IMG/VR virus record: IMGVR_UViG_3300046785_000110
Coordinates: 1 to 21,316 of that record
Direction: 5' to 3' (one strand)
Source: a virus
DNA length: 21,316 bases
How positions within the stretch are numbered: position 1 is the stretch's first letter; each line of letters opens with the position of its first letter. Shown piece after piece: positions 14,570-21,316 of this stretch. The notes under the pieces are model-generated. The model was not told the DNA's origin and did not search any database. It saw only the letters and a program-made list of their open reading frames with translations. The translations under genes were made by a program, and so were the position numbers.

Positions 14570-17500
14570 ATCTATTCGAGCGGGTATGAACAAAGGATTC
14601 AAACTCGGCACTCTGGAATGTACTCGGAAGAGCACTCTCGTTTTCAATGGTGATAGTCGTGTCCTGTGGTTTGGTGAACACAGGGAAGCGATAGAAGCCA
14701 CTGTCGAGGCTTAGAGCTCCTAGGGTAGAAGAACCAACAACGTCAGGAGTAAAGACATTCTCGTAGGTGTCACGGTACTTAGGAGTAACCTTAACTTTGA
14801 AGTAAGCTGAGTCTGCGTAGTAGAGGGAACCATTCCGTATCATCATCTTGGCGGCATTAGAGGGACTCTTACCGTTGCCTGCTTTGGCTTTGAAGAGTTG
14901 CTCAGAGAACGTATACTTCATTGTGTAGGGGATACCTACCCAGACGTCTGTATCGGCGGACACCGCTTGCGCAAGAGTAACAGTAGCTCCAGAGTTAGTG
15001 CAATTAAGCTTGAGTCCGTCAGTCGTGTAGACTTGCACCGAGTTGTCCTCTGGAGTGTACGGTAGGGTGATTGTATTATCGCCAATGTCTACTGTGGTAG
15101 ACACTCGACTGTCTAAGTGTGTAACATAACCAGCATTATCCTTTAAGCCAGACTCTAAGGGCATCTCAACTAGGTTGGTCTCTCCGTTGTTGGTGATGAC
15201 TGCGTAGAGGGTAGACTCGATGAACTCGATGCCTCGTATCTCACCCGTGAAGGTAAACTTAGACCAAGCACTCAGGACTTTCTGATTGTTGTTCCAGAAG
15301 TAATTGTAGATGTATAGAGAGCCCTTCTCGTTAGCACTGAGTAGAGCAATCATGTCCTCTGAGGTAGTCCCAGCCATAGCAATGACATCCTTATAAATAT
15401 AAGATGGAACGTGTTGCGTAATTTCTACAGAGTCATAGGTGTCTGTTGTAATATTCACGTTAAATTCTCTGACTCCCGCAAAGTTGCCGCGATTAAATGG
15501 AAAGTAGATATACGAGCCAAGTGATAATGGGTTTACTTTAGCGTCAAAACTGAAATTGGTAACCGCTGTGATACTCACCGTTTTTGGTGTAAGAACGTCA
15601 CCTCCTTTAAGAACAAACTGCTCATTGTCGGAAAACAAGAGAAGATTACCCTGAAAAGGCGTGGACGCTTTAAGGTTAGTTACTTTGCTGCTTCCTACCT
15701 CAACATCAATCGGTGCAGAATCAAGGAGTGTTGATACAGTTGTTCGATAAAAATTGAAAAACTGACCAGATTCAGAAAGTACTACTGAGCTTTCTGTTAT
15801 AAACCCAACTCTGTTTTTAAAGAATAATAGGTTTGATATTGGTTTTTCGACAAACGAGGGAGAGGGATTGGTTTCATTATCTCCTGCGTTTTTGTTTTCC
15901 CATTTATTAAAAGTAAAGGAATCACCCTCGGCTGTTGTTACAGTGCTTCCGTCTGCTGCCGATAACTTAAACTCATCGGGAGATATAGAAACTAACAGGT
16001 GAGGCATTGTAGAGCTGTCTAATTCATAAGGTTGATTAAAGCCTACCGTCTCTGTCCACACACCTCTACCAAATGCAGAGCCATCGTTAGTTTGAAATTT
16101 AACGTAGTAATCATCCACAAATTCGTTCTGTTCTCCCGCCACTTTTATTATGAAATCATTTTTACAATAAAGAGGTAGGTCGGAGATAGAACCTACTTCT
16201 TTATAAAGAACACCTAGACCAGTATCCGCAAGACCGTCAGAAGCGGAGATAGTGTAACCAATCATGCTAGAGGCGTTAGCAGAAATTACGACTAAATTGT
16301 TACTATTTGTAACTTGGAAATTTGCCGTTTGACTAGCTGATGAAATCTCGCTCTGAAGTTTTTTTCTTAAATTATTTGCTATTACAGATGTATCAATTTC
16401 TTGCCTGTCATTTCTACTTCCGTTCCCTGAAAGACCTCCCGTAGAATTAAAATCCTCGTCGTTGCTTCCATCGGGGGTCGTTATATCAGCATCAATTCTA
16501 GCTGTATTTACGCTTGTTGTAGGAGAACTTATACTTAGCGTGACTGCAGGTGCGCCATACGTGGGCTGTTGGCTTGTGAAAGATGCGACATTGGTAGATG
16601 TCCCTGAATTAAATGAGAGACCTGTATCATGCGAAAATCTCTGACCCCTGTATTTACTTCCACTACTTAGCCTCCAAACAGTATAGGCATAAGTTTCGGT
16701 GATTCTTACCGTATTAGAGTTTATCAAAGTACCAGTAAATGTGTTTATATCCTGTTCGGTAAATTGATTATAATTTACAAACGAACTTCCAAAATTATCA
16801 ACCGTTAGGTAATTACTGTTATTAGTGATAACGGTCACTGTTTGACCTGCGGTAAGGTGTGCAGTGCTTCCCGAGGTAATACTTAAATCAAAAGAGACGG
16901 TCTTTCTAAATGTCTGAGTATTTCCATAAGGGTCATCATTGCGTGTTTCCGTATAATTATTTACCGTGCAGTTGTGGCTTATTGCTTGGGTTCCTGTTTG
17001 ATTAGGACCAAATGAGCCTGCGTTTAACAGATTTATATTACTAATGCCTCCTTGAGCATTAACAATAACATTAAAGGTGGGCTGGGATATAATTTGCCCC
17101 GTTGAACTTGCTGTAATACTGACAAAACCCTGCTCATAACCTGAACCAGCTTGTTGTATTGAGGGGTTCGCATTAATATAATAATTTGAACCGCTCTGTG
17201 ATAGAGAAACAGATGCTGTAGCTTGGCTGCCCGAAGTTGGAGTGAAGTTTCCTTGTAAACTTACACCATATTTAGTCCCGTAGTCTCCTTGTTTTACAAA
17301 GATTAAAGCTTCTGAAGATACAACAGGAGTTCGGTTTGTCGTCTCTCTTGTAATTCTGCTGGTGTTTAACAGTATAGTATTATCCCCAAGCGTTAGGGCT
17401 TTAAAAAGTTTTGGATTGGAATCTAAATATGTACCGCTAATAGGAAATGCTGATAAACCATTAATGGTTGCACTATTTCCAGTTAGTATATTAAACGCAC

Positions 17501-17756
17501 GTAAGTTGCTCCCGTCGTGAATAACCACGTACTTCTCAGAGTCACTTCGATTGATAAAGTGAACAAAGCTATCAGCATCAATAGCCTCCCCAAGCAACCT
17601 AGCAACGTGCCGAGTGTTAGGACGTTTCTTCAGTCCCTCCGCAACAGAGCTAAGAGCGTTTTCCTGCTCCTCACATTGGCCATCGAAACGAGTGGCATCA
17701 GGTTGTTGAGAGACACCTTGAATAAGGTTAGGAACCGAAGTGTTAATTAAAGCCAT
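14562..17756 (-). CDS. Tail tubular protein B (T7 gp12-like nozzle) with a large insertion
   Basis: 1064 residues, against 794 in T7 gp12. The start MALINTSVPNLIQGVSQQPD and AEGLKKRPNTRHVARL is the classic gp12 N-terminus. Residues to ~170 (VKQGDYGTKYGVSLQG) and from ~423 (ITTPDGS, RQEIDTSVIANNLRKKL) match consecutive parts of T7 gp12, so residues ~171-420 are an insertion, Ser/Thr/Asn-rich and beta-like (YYINANPSIQQAGSGYEQG, TYAYTVWRLSSGSKYRGQR). The C-terminal half (MPHLLVSISPDEFKL, FFKNRVGFITESSVVLSESG, LLLFSDNEQFVL) is the conserved nozzle body. Six copies form the lower tail in T7. The start shares one base with the tail tubular A stop (TAATG). DNA of the insertion and the following ~800 bases appears AT-richer than the ends of the gene. 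Confidence 0.94.
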   Translation of the reverse strand: MALINTSVPNLIQGVSQQPDATRFDGQCEEQENALSSVAEGLKKRPNTRHVARLLGEAIDADSFVHFINRSDSEKYVVIHDGSNLRAFNILTGNSATINGLSAFPISGTYLDSNPKLFKALTLGDNTILLNTSRITRETTNRTPVVSSEALIFVKQGDYGTKYGVSLQGNFTPTSGSQATASVSLSQSGSNYYINANPSIQQAGSGYEQGFVSITASSTGQIISQPTFNVIVNAQGGISNINLLNAGSFGPNQTGTQAISHNCTVNNYTETRNDDPYGNTQTFRKTVSFDLSITSGSTAHLTAGQTVTVITNNSNYLTVDNFGSSFVNYNQFTEQDINTFTGTLINSNTVRITETYAYTVWRLSSGSKYRGQRFSHDTGLSFNSGTSTNVASFTSQQPTYGAPAVTLSISSPTTSVNTARIDADITTPDGSNDEDFNSTGGLSGNGSRNDRQEIDTSVIANNLRKKLQSEISSASQTANFQVTNSNNLVVISANASSMIGYTISASDGLADTGLGVLYKEVGSISDLPLYCKNDFIIKVAGEQNEFVDDYYVKFQTNDGSAFGRGVWTETVGFNQPYELDSSTMPHLLVSISPDEFKLSAADGSTVTTAEGDSFTFNKWENKNAGDNETNPSPSFVEKPISNLLFFKNRVGFITESSVVLSESGQFFNFYRTTVSTLLDSAPIDVEVGSSKVTNLKASTPFQGNLLLFSDNEQFVLKGGDVLTPKTVSITAVTNFSFDAKVNPLSLGSYIYFPFNRGNFAGVREFNVNITTDTYDSVEITQHVPSYIYKDVIAMAGTTSEDMIALLSANEKGSLYIYNYFWNNNQKVLSAWSKFTFTGEIRGIEFIESTLYAVITNNGETNLVEMPLESGLKDNAGYVTHLDSRVSTTVDIGDNTITLPYTPEDNSVQVYTTDGLKLNCTNSGATVTLAQAVSADTDVWVGIPYTMKYTFSEQLFKAKAGNGKSPSNAAKMMIRNGSLYYADSAYFKVKVTPKYRDTYENVFTPDVVGSSTLGALSLDSGFYRFPVFTKPQDTTITIENESALPSTFQSAEFESFVHTRSNRYG

Positions 17757-19534
17757 TATGTAAGGTCGTAGTTACGGTTAATACCAATTCTGGAGGCTAC
17801 GTCGTAGCTGTCAAATATGGAGTAGTTAGCATCATCAAACTCACGGTCTTTAAAGTAAGCCCGTAGCTCTGCTTCCATCTTAGGAAGACGCTGAATGTCT
17901 ACACCACTCTGTGGGTATAGCTCGGTCAGAAGGATGGCCACACGAACACTGAGGTACTCACGGTACTTCTGTGGGGTGTCACCGAGTGACTTAGGAACAA
18001 TAACATCCTCATCGTCTACTTCTTCTATGTTGAAATACCACCCACGGCCTTGTAGCTCTGTGTCTGTGTCACGCAGTAGGCGAACACACTCAGAGGCTAA
18101 TGAGTTGTCGTTAAGAGCTGTCACTGGAGGCTCACCAATAAAGCGCATCACCTTGTTGACCTCTAGGAGTTCTGTGGCGTCTGTGCTTGTCTCTGTGGCC
18201 GTCACTATGCGTAGCTTCGCGGCGTCCTTGAGTAGCTCTACCTTCTTGTAAGCAGGAGTCTGTTGGAACGTGGACTCTTGGACACCCATGATACGCATTT
18301 CAGCAGCGTAGTCTCGGTAGGTATCCTGAGTGCCAGCTACAACACCGTCATAGAAGGCTTTCTCGGCTGTAGCTTCAATAGCCGTCTGGGCGTCTAGTTG
18401 GGTCTTTTGGGAAGCTACGAGGGAACTTTGGTTAGACGTGAGTGTGGTCTCTGCATCCGTCTTGAGTTCCTGAGCGTCTACAAGTGCGCCTTGTTTACCT
18501 TTAAGCACAGTATCAGCTCCTACATCAGTAGTCTGAGCATCTACCAAAGAGCCTTGTTTACCTTTTAGGGTGGTATCCGCAGCGACATCTAAAGCTTGAG
18601 CTTCTACTAGGTCTTCCTGCTCACCTATTAGGGAAGTTTCAGCAACAATCTTTAACGCATTCTGAACCTCGGTAAGAGCCTGCTTGTCAATTAAAGCACC
18701 TTGTTTACCTTTGATGGTAGTATCGGCTCCGATGTCTATCGCCTTAGCTACCTCCGTCAACGCTTGTTTAACAACAAGGGCTTCTTGGTCGTTTATCAGG
18801 GATGTCTCTGCAATGACCTTTAAAGCATTCTGGACTTCTGTGAGTGCCTGTTTAGCAACTAACGCTTCTTGGTCGTTAATTAAGGAAGTCTCAGCAACAA
18901 CCTTTAGGGCGTTCTGAACCTCGGTTAGTGTTTGTTTAGCAACCAACGCCTCTTGGTCGGCTATGAGGTCTGTCTCAGCTTTAGTCTTAGCGATGTTAGC
19001 TAGTTCACCACCGAGACGTAGGGTTCCAATCTTCTCTTCAACATTCCCTTGTAGGAACATCACCTCGTCCATCCCAAGACCTCTGAGTTCCGCTGGGAAC
19101 GAGTTAAAGTCTAGAACGCCGTTAGAGTTGCGGACGTGAGCTTGTTGGAGGATTGCTAGACTGACTAGCTCCTCATTGTAACTAAATTTCTGTAGCTCTT
19201 CTGAGCCAATTAAGCGTGTTTGTGCGATGCGAGAGGAACGGATTGTAATGTACCGTCTTGCTTCCTCTGGGATGTTGGAGCTCCAAGCGTTCGCTGTGTT
19301 GCTCGGATAGATAACAATGTTTGCTGTGGTGCTGTAGTTGCCGCCAGTTTGTTGATTGAACCACCAGCCTTTAGACTGAATATCGGTACTGACCTCATCA
19401 ATCGTGTTTAACGCCAGCGATACTTGCTGAGGCAAGGCACTAGCAGATAAAGTATTAACTGGTGCTTCACCTAAGTTCGCAAGCACGATATTTACGGACT
19501 CAAGGAGAGTAGTCGAGATGTCAGTTGTTGGCAT
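17756..19534 (-). CDS. Tandem tail tubular protein A: two gp11-like halves joined by a heptad-repeat rod
   Basis: 592 residues, three times T7 gp11 (196). Residues ~8-170 form one gp11-like unit: LLESVNIVLANLGEAPVNTL, DIQSKGWWFN, ARRYITIRSSRIAQTRLIGS. Residues ~448-592 form another: LLEVNKVMRFIGEPPVTALN, ELQGRGWYFNIEE, KYREYLSVRVAILLTELYP. Both carry the GExPV and (I/L)Q(S/G)(K/R)GW(W/Y)FN signatures. The helix segments AELRGLGMDEVMFLQG (148-163) and AEMRIMGVQESTFQQT (411-426) also correspond. Between them, residues 188-383 are eight repeats, four of 28 and four of 21 residues, all whole heptads. T7 gp11 forms the dodecameric adaptor ring under the portal. Here one chain may fill two positions, with a protruding coiled coil. 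Start ATG at 19534, 24 bases after the capsid terminator T-tract; no Shine-Dalgarno sequence. Confidence 0.92.
   Translation of the reverse strand: MPTTDISTTLLESVNIVLANLGEAPVNTLSASALPQQVSLALNTIDEVSTDIQSKGWWFNQQTGGNYSTTANIVIYPSNTANAWSSNIPEEARRYITIRSSRIAQTRLIGSEELQKFSYNEELVSLAILQQAHVRNSNGVLDFNSFPAELRGLGMDEVMFLQGNVEEKIGTLRLGGELANIAKTKAETDLIADQEALVAKQTLTEVQNALKVVAETSLINDQEALVAKQALTEVQNALKVIAETSLINDQEALVVKQALTEVAKAIDIGADTTIKGKQGALIDKQALTEVQNALKIVAETSLIGEQEDLVEAQALDVAADTTLKGKQGSLVDAQTTDVGADTVLKGKQGALVDAQELKTDAETTLTSNQSSLVASQKTQLDAQTAIEATAEKAFYDGVVAGTQDTYRDYAAEMRIMGVQESTFQQTPAYKKVELLKDAAKLRIVTATETSTDATELLEVNKVMRFIGEPPVTALNDNSLASECVRLLRDTDTELQGRGWYFNIEEVDDEDVIVPKSLGDTPQKYREYLSVRVAILLTELYPQSGVDIQRLPKMEAELRAYFKDREFDDANYSIFDSYDVASRIGINRNYDLT
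18386..18973 (-). repeat. 84-bp and 63-bp coding tandem repeats in tail tubular protein A
   Basis: Translated units start at residues 188, 216, 244 and 272 (28 residues each, pattern TSLINDQEALVAKQALTEVQ plus NALKVIAE) and at 300, 321, 342 and 363 (21 residues each, pattern TTLKGKQGALVDAQ plus variable end). The 21-residue units look like 28-residue units lacking the LTEVQNA heptad. Leu/Ile/Val/Ala spacing supports a coiled coil. The DNA copies have diverged at third positions, so the repeats are not all recent. Confidence 0.92.
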
Positions 19535-19557
19535 ATTATTTCAATAAAGTTAAAGAT

Positions 19558-19594
19558 AAAAAAGAGCCCCCAAAGGGATTACCAATGGGGGCTC
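19558..19594 (-). terminator. Rho-independent terminator after the capsid gene (T7 T-phi position)
   Basis: On the minus strand GAGCCCCCA (19594-19586) pairs perfectly with TGGGGGCTC (19572-19564), a 9-bp stem with a 13-nt loop, followed by TTTTTT. It lies 12 bases after the capsid stop and before tail tubular protein A, exactly where T7 has T-phi between genes 10 and 11. In T7 this terminator is leaky for phage polymerase and raises capsid mRNA relative to downstream tail genes. The same is expected here. Confidence 0.93.
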
Positions 19595-19606
19595 AGAATT
19601 AAGGGT

Positions 19607-20629
19607 TTACTGTACTTCTACAGCACACTCAGGACGCAAGACACCGTGTCCCATTGCATACTTTGCAACGAACAATGTACCTTGGCGTTCGATTTGGTAC
19701 TCGGACTCTGTAGCGAGGTCGAGAAGCTTAACAGTACCGATAGCTTCCTTAGTACCAGCGAGGATACGAGTAGCAGATAGGTCACCGTTGTAGCCAGCAC
19801 CATTAGCACCGAACACGTCATTCTTGACAGCAGAGCTACCGTCACCAGTAGTGACCGCAGAGTTGTCAACAGCGATAGTGCTGAGGTGGTTGCTCTTGAC
19901 TAGCTTGATGCCAGCAACTTGAGCAATAGTACCAGTTGCGATGTTACCAACACCACCAGCGTCACGGTTAGCAGCGAGAGAAATCGCGCTGTTGTCCGCA
20001 GTGATGAGGGTGTAGTAGTCAGCAGGGCTGAGGATAGCGAAGCGACCTTCATCAGTCACGTCTTTACCGTCGAGAGTCTCAGCGATACCATAGAGGGCAT
20101 CAATAAGCTCAGCAGCGGTAGCATTAGCACCAGCGAATAGGCCAGTGAGTTGCGAACCAGCTTCACCACCAGAGACAGTTGCCGAGGAGCGAGCTGCACC
20201 AGCAAGGGTCTTCATTGTGGCTACGTCGAAGCGTTTAGCAAGGGCTTTACCAAGCTCCTTAGCGTAGATGCTACGAACGTCGTAGTGGTTCTTCAATTCA
20301 TCAATGTTGGCGATGAATGTAGACGAGATGAGGACGTCATCAATCGAGATGACACGCTCAGCATGTTTAATTGCAGACAGGTAACCATTACCAGAGTCAG
20401 CGATATTCTCGCCAGCTGTGTGGTATCCTGCGGTTGCGATTCCTGTTGCTGGGAACTGTGCAGACTTGCCGCTCTGAATAGTGCGCACCATGTGCAAATC
20501 CTTCATCACGTTCTGTTCTTCGAACGTAGTTAGGATTTCACCAGAGAACACCTTCAGGAACAACGCATTTGCATCACCAGCAGCATTTACTTGTCCCAAA
20601 CGGGACGGGGATGTATTGCCATTAGCCAT
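19607..20629 (-). CDS. Major capsid protein (T7 gp10A-like, HK97 fold)
   Basis: 340 residues, against 345 in T7 gp10A. Shared sequence is easily seen: AAGDANALFLKVFSGEILT (about 16-34), HMVRTIQSGKSAQFPATG (46-63), AGENIAD, IKHAERVISIDDVLISSTFI and NHYDVRSIYAKELGKALA. The C-terminal third has the typical domain-A pattern (RFAILSPADYYTLI, GTIAQVAGIKLVKSNHL) and ends GHGVLRPECAVEVQ. It forms the icosahedral head shell. I see no slippery heptamer near the stop that would give a gp10B-type frameshift product. The leader has AAGGA 12 bases before the ATG, better than most genes here but still distant. High expression is expected from its own leader and the following terminator. Confidence 0.97.
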   Translation of the reverse strand: MANGNTSPSRLGQVNAAGDANALFLKVFSGEILTTFEEQNVMKDLHMVRTIQSGKSAQFPATGIATAGYHTAGENIADSGNGYLSAIKHAERVISIDDVLISSTFIANIDELKNHYDVRSIYAKELGKALAKRFDVATMKTLAGAARSSATVSGGEAGSQLTGLFAGANATAAELIDALYGIAETLDGKDVTDEGRFAILSPADYYTLITADNSAISLAANRDAGGVGNIATGTIAQVAGIKLVKSNHLSTIAVDNSAVTTGDGSSAVKNDVFGANGAGYNGDLSATRILAGTKEAIGTVKLLDLATESEYQIERQGTLFVAKYAMGHGVLRPECAVEVQ

Positions 20630-20753
20630 AGTTTTTTGTTTTCCTTAGTATTGGATTATTGTTGGGGGTTTAGGTGTCCGTGGGCTTGGTTTGCTAGTCT
20701 AAGATTATCCTCCTCAAAGGGTCTTACGCTACTTCTTGCTTAGGGACGGAAAG
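20630..20753 (-). promoter_or_regulatory. Capsid leader region, candidate phage promoter
   Basis: This 124-base gap is the largest inside the late operon and precedes the most highly expressed gene, so a phage-polymerase promoter is expected. On the minus strand TAATCTTAGACTAG (from 20707) is preceded by GAGGAGGA. The octamer TAATCTTA recurs once in the gene-free region, at 2037-2030, there followed by CCCATAG. This could be a shared promoter core, but two copies are weak evidence and no promoter consensus is known to me for this phage. Confidence 0.35.
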
Positions 20754-20879
20754 TTATTTCTTCTTTTTTGGAAAGCCCTTCTTCATATTTGAATAGGCTT
20801 TATCGCTCACAGTAGATTTATTCTTACTGCGGGAGATGCCGAGTTTACGGCGACGATTGATATTTCTGTATAGGCTCAT
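20754..20879 (-). CDS. Very small basic protein upstream of capsid
   Basis: A 41-residue frame starts at ATG 20879-20877, one base after the stop of the DUF6321-like gene, and ends at TAA 20756-20754. The product begins MSLYRNINRRRKLGISRSKN and ends MKKGFPKKKK. About 16 of 41 residues are Lys or Arg, with no hydrophobic core. The close packing and the conserved-looking KKGFPKKKK end, which I associate with small proteins near capsid genes in marine podoviruses, support it as real. The role is unknown. Nucleic-acid binding or association with the head interior is plausible for so basic a peptide. Confidence 0.6.
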   Translation of the reverse strand: MSLYRNINRRRKLGISRSKNKSTVSDKAYSNMKKGFPKKKK

Positions 20880-20880
20880 A

Positions 20881-21123
20881 TTAACATTTCCATTTACGAA
20901 GGGCGAGAGCTTTACGGGTAGGTCTACCTTTGGAATCCTTCATAGGCCCCTTCACACCGCTCATACGAGCACAGAAGGAACGCTTCCTTGCACCGCCTTT
21001 GGGCTGTGGGGCTTTGAGGTTAGAACCTGTCTTACGATTGTAGTAGTCTCTGCCTTTTTTGGAGAGACCTCCACTCTTAGACTTATGTTCTTTCCGTAGG
21101 CTTACGCCTTTTCTCTTTGCCAT
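20881..21123 (-). CDS. Small basic protein, DUF6321-like
   Basis: 80 residues beginning MAKRKGVSLRKEHKSKSGGL, continuing SKKGRDYYNRKTGSNLKAPQ and ending MKDSKGRPTRKALALRKWKC. This matches from memory a family of short Lys/Arg-rich phage proteins (DUF6321) with KGRxYYNRKTGSNLK and RPTRKALALRKW motifs, frequent in marine phages, function unknown. Two cysteines (Cys51 in SFCARM and the C-terminal Cys80) are the only metal or disulfide candidates. The gene overlaps the end of the upstream frame by 41 bases, and the start at 21123 is kept because the family begins with this sequence. It precedes the capsid gene, so it may be a minor virion or head-maturation component. That is inference. Confidence 0.75.
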   Translation of the reverse strand: MAKRKGVSLRKEHKSKSGGLSKKGRDYYNRKTGSNLKAPQPKGGARKRSFCARMSGVKGPMKDSKGRPTRKALALRKWKC

Positions 21124-21316
21124 TTATGTAATTATTTATGATTGGGGTTGCCCTACTTCTGTAGGTATTAAGATTGATTTGCTTCTGGTCAGCTTGGGGA
21201 TTCTCTACGCGCTTCCATGCACCACCTCCACCATTCCAGATGAACAGCATGTGGTCAGCCGTAGGTGTAACCCCAGTGGACGCTATGTGCTTCGCATAGT
21301 GGCTCAGAACGGCATA
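21083..21316 (-). CDS. C-terminal part of an upstream gene, possibly lytic-transglycosylase-like
   Basis: A minus-strand frame enters the window open and runs 77 residues to TAA 21085-21083. Its sequence (YAVLSHYAKHIASTGVTPTA, DHMLFIWNGGGGAWKRV, NLNTYRSRATPIINNYI) has the character of the end of phage transglycosylase/muramidase domains, where a helix, a G-x-x-PT turn and a WNGG motif are common. The catalytic part would be outside the window, so this is tentative. A separate hydrolase here would fit with the gp16 analogue lacking the T7 transglycosylase domain. The last ~13 residues overlap the start of the DUF6321-like gene. Confidence 0.5.
   Translation of the reverse strand, partial: YAVLSHYAKHIASTGVTPTADHMLFIWNGGGGAWKRVENPQADQKQINLNTYRSRATPIINNYINGKEKRRKPTERT

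Noticed and set aside
14570-14701. N-terminal extension of the gp13-like gene (44 extra residues)
   Set aside because: It lies wholly within the tail tubular B reading frame, is Arg/Ser-rich and exceeds family length; the ATG at 14569 gives the usual short overlap.
19607-19660. gp10B-type frameshift extension of the capsid protein
   Set aside because: No slippery heptamer is visible near the stop, and the terminator begins 12 bases after it, leaving no room for an extension.

Overview
The window is the late (structural, lysis, packaging) module of a T7-like podovirus, plus the genome-end region and the first few genes beyond it. All credible genes lie on the minus strand, so the map reads right to left. 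The order is that of T7: major capsid protein (gp10), a terminator, tail tubular proteins A and B (gp11, gp12), internal virion proteins (gp13-gp16), tail fibre (gp17), a holin-like protein (gp17.5 position), small terminase (gp18) and large terminase (gp19). Several products match T7 proteins in recognisable motifs, which fixes the lineage as Autographivirus-like. The host cannot be read from the sequence. Base composition looks intermediate, most start codons lack a Shine-Dalgarno sequence and follow AU-rich leaders, and several accessory families (DUF4326, a DUF6321-like basic protein) are of the kind I associate with marine or metagenomic podoviruses.

Layout from the right edge. 21316-20754 holds the end of a possible lytic-transglycosylase-like gene and two small very basic proteins. 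20753-20630 is the capsid leader. 20629-19607 is the capsid gene, followed by a strong terminator. 19534-14562 encodes the two tail-tube proteins. 14569-5462 encodes the ejection (internal core) proteins, ending with a 1925-residue gp16 analogue. 5449-2150 holds fibre, holin candidate, small terminase, an HNH protein, large terminase and a small acidic protein. 2149-1174 is about 975 bases without a believable gene. It contains a strong minus-strand terminator, nested inverted repeats, three copies of a ~48 bp direct repeat, a clustered GTGAAC hexamer and a sigma70-like promoter pointing the opposite way to every gene. 1173-1 holds small genes (zinc-finger protein, DUF4326 protein, an unknown and the start of another) that look like T7-type early genes.

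Because terminase is followed by a gene desert and then by early-type genes on the same strand, the window probably spans the joined ends of a circular or concatemeric assembly, and the direct terminal repeat would lie in 1216-2149.

The most unusual features are protein architectures. The tail tubular protein A is a single 592-residue chain with two copies of the gp11 fold joined by 196 residues of heptad-perfect repeats (four of 28 and four of 21 residues). The gp16 analogue has no visible transglycosylase domain at its N-terminus. It carries a HELMH zincin motif, a DUF3820-like segment, an FGDN/GKGGQA domain and an LPD38-like C-terminal region, so it is built like a phage polyvalent protein. 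Tail tubular protein B carries an insertion of about 250 residues that appears AT-rich.
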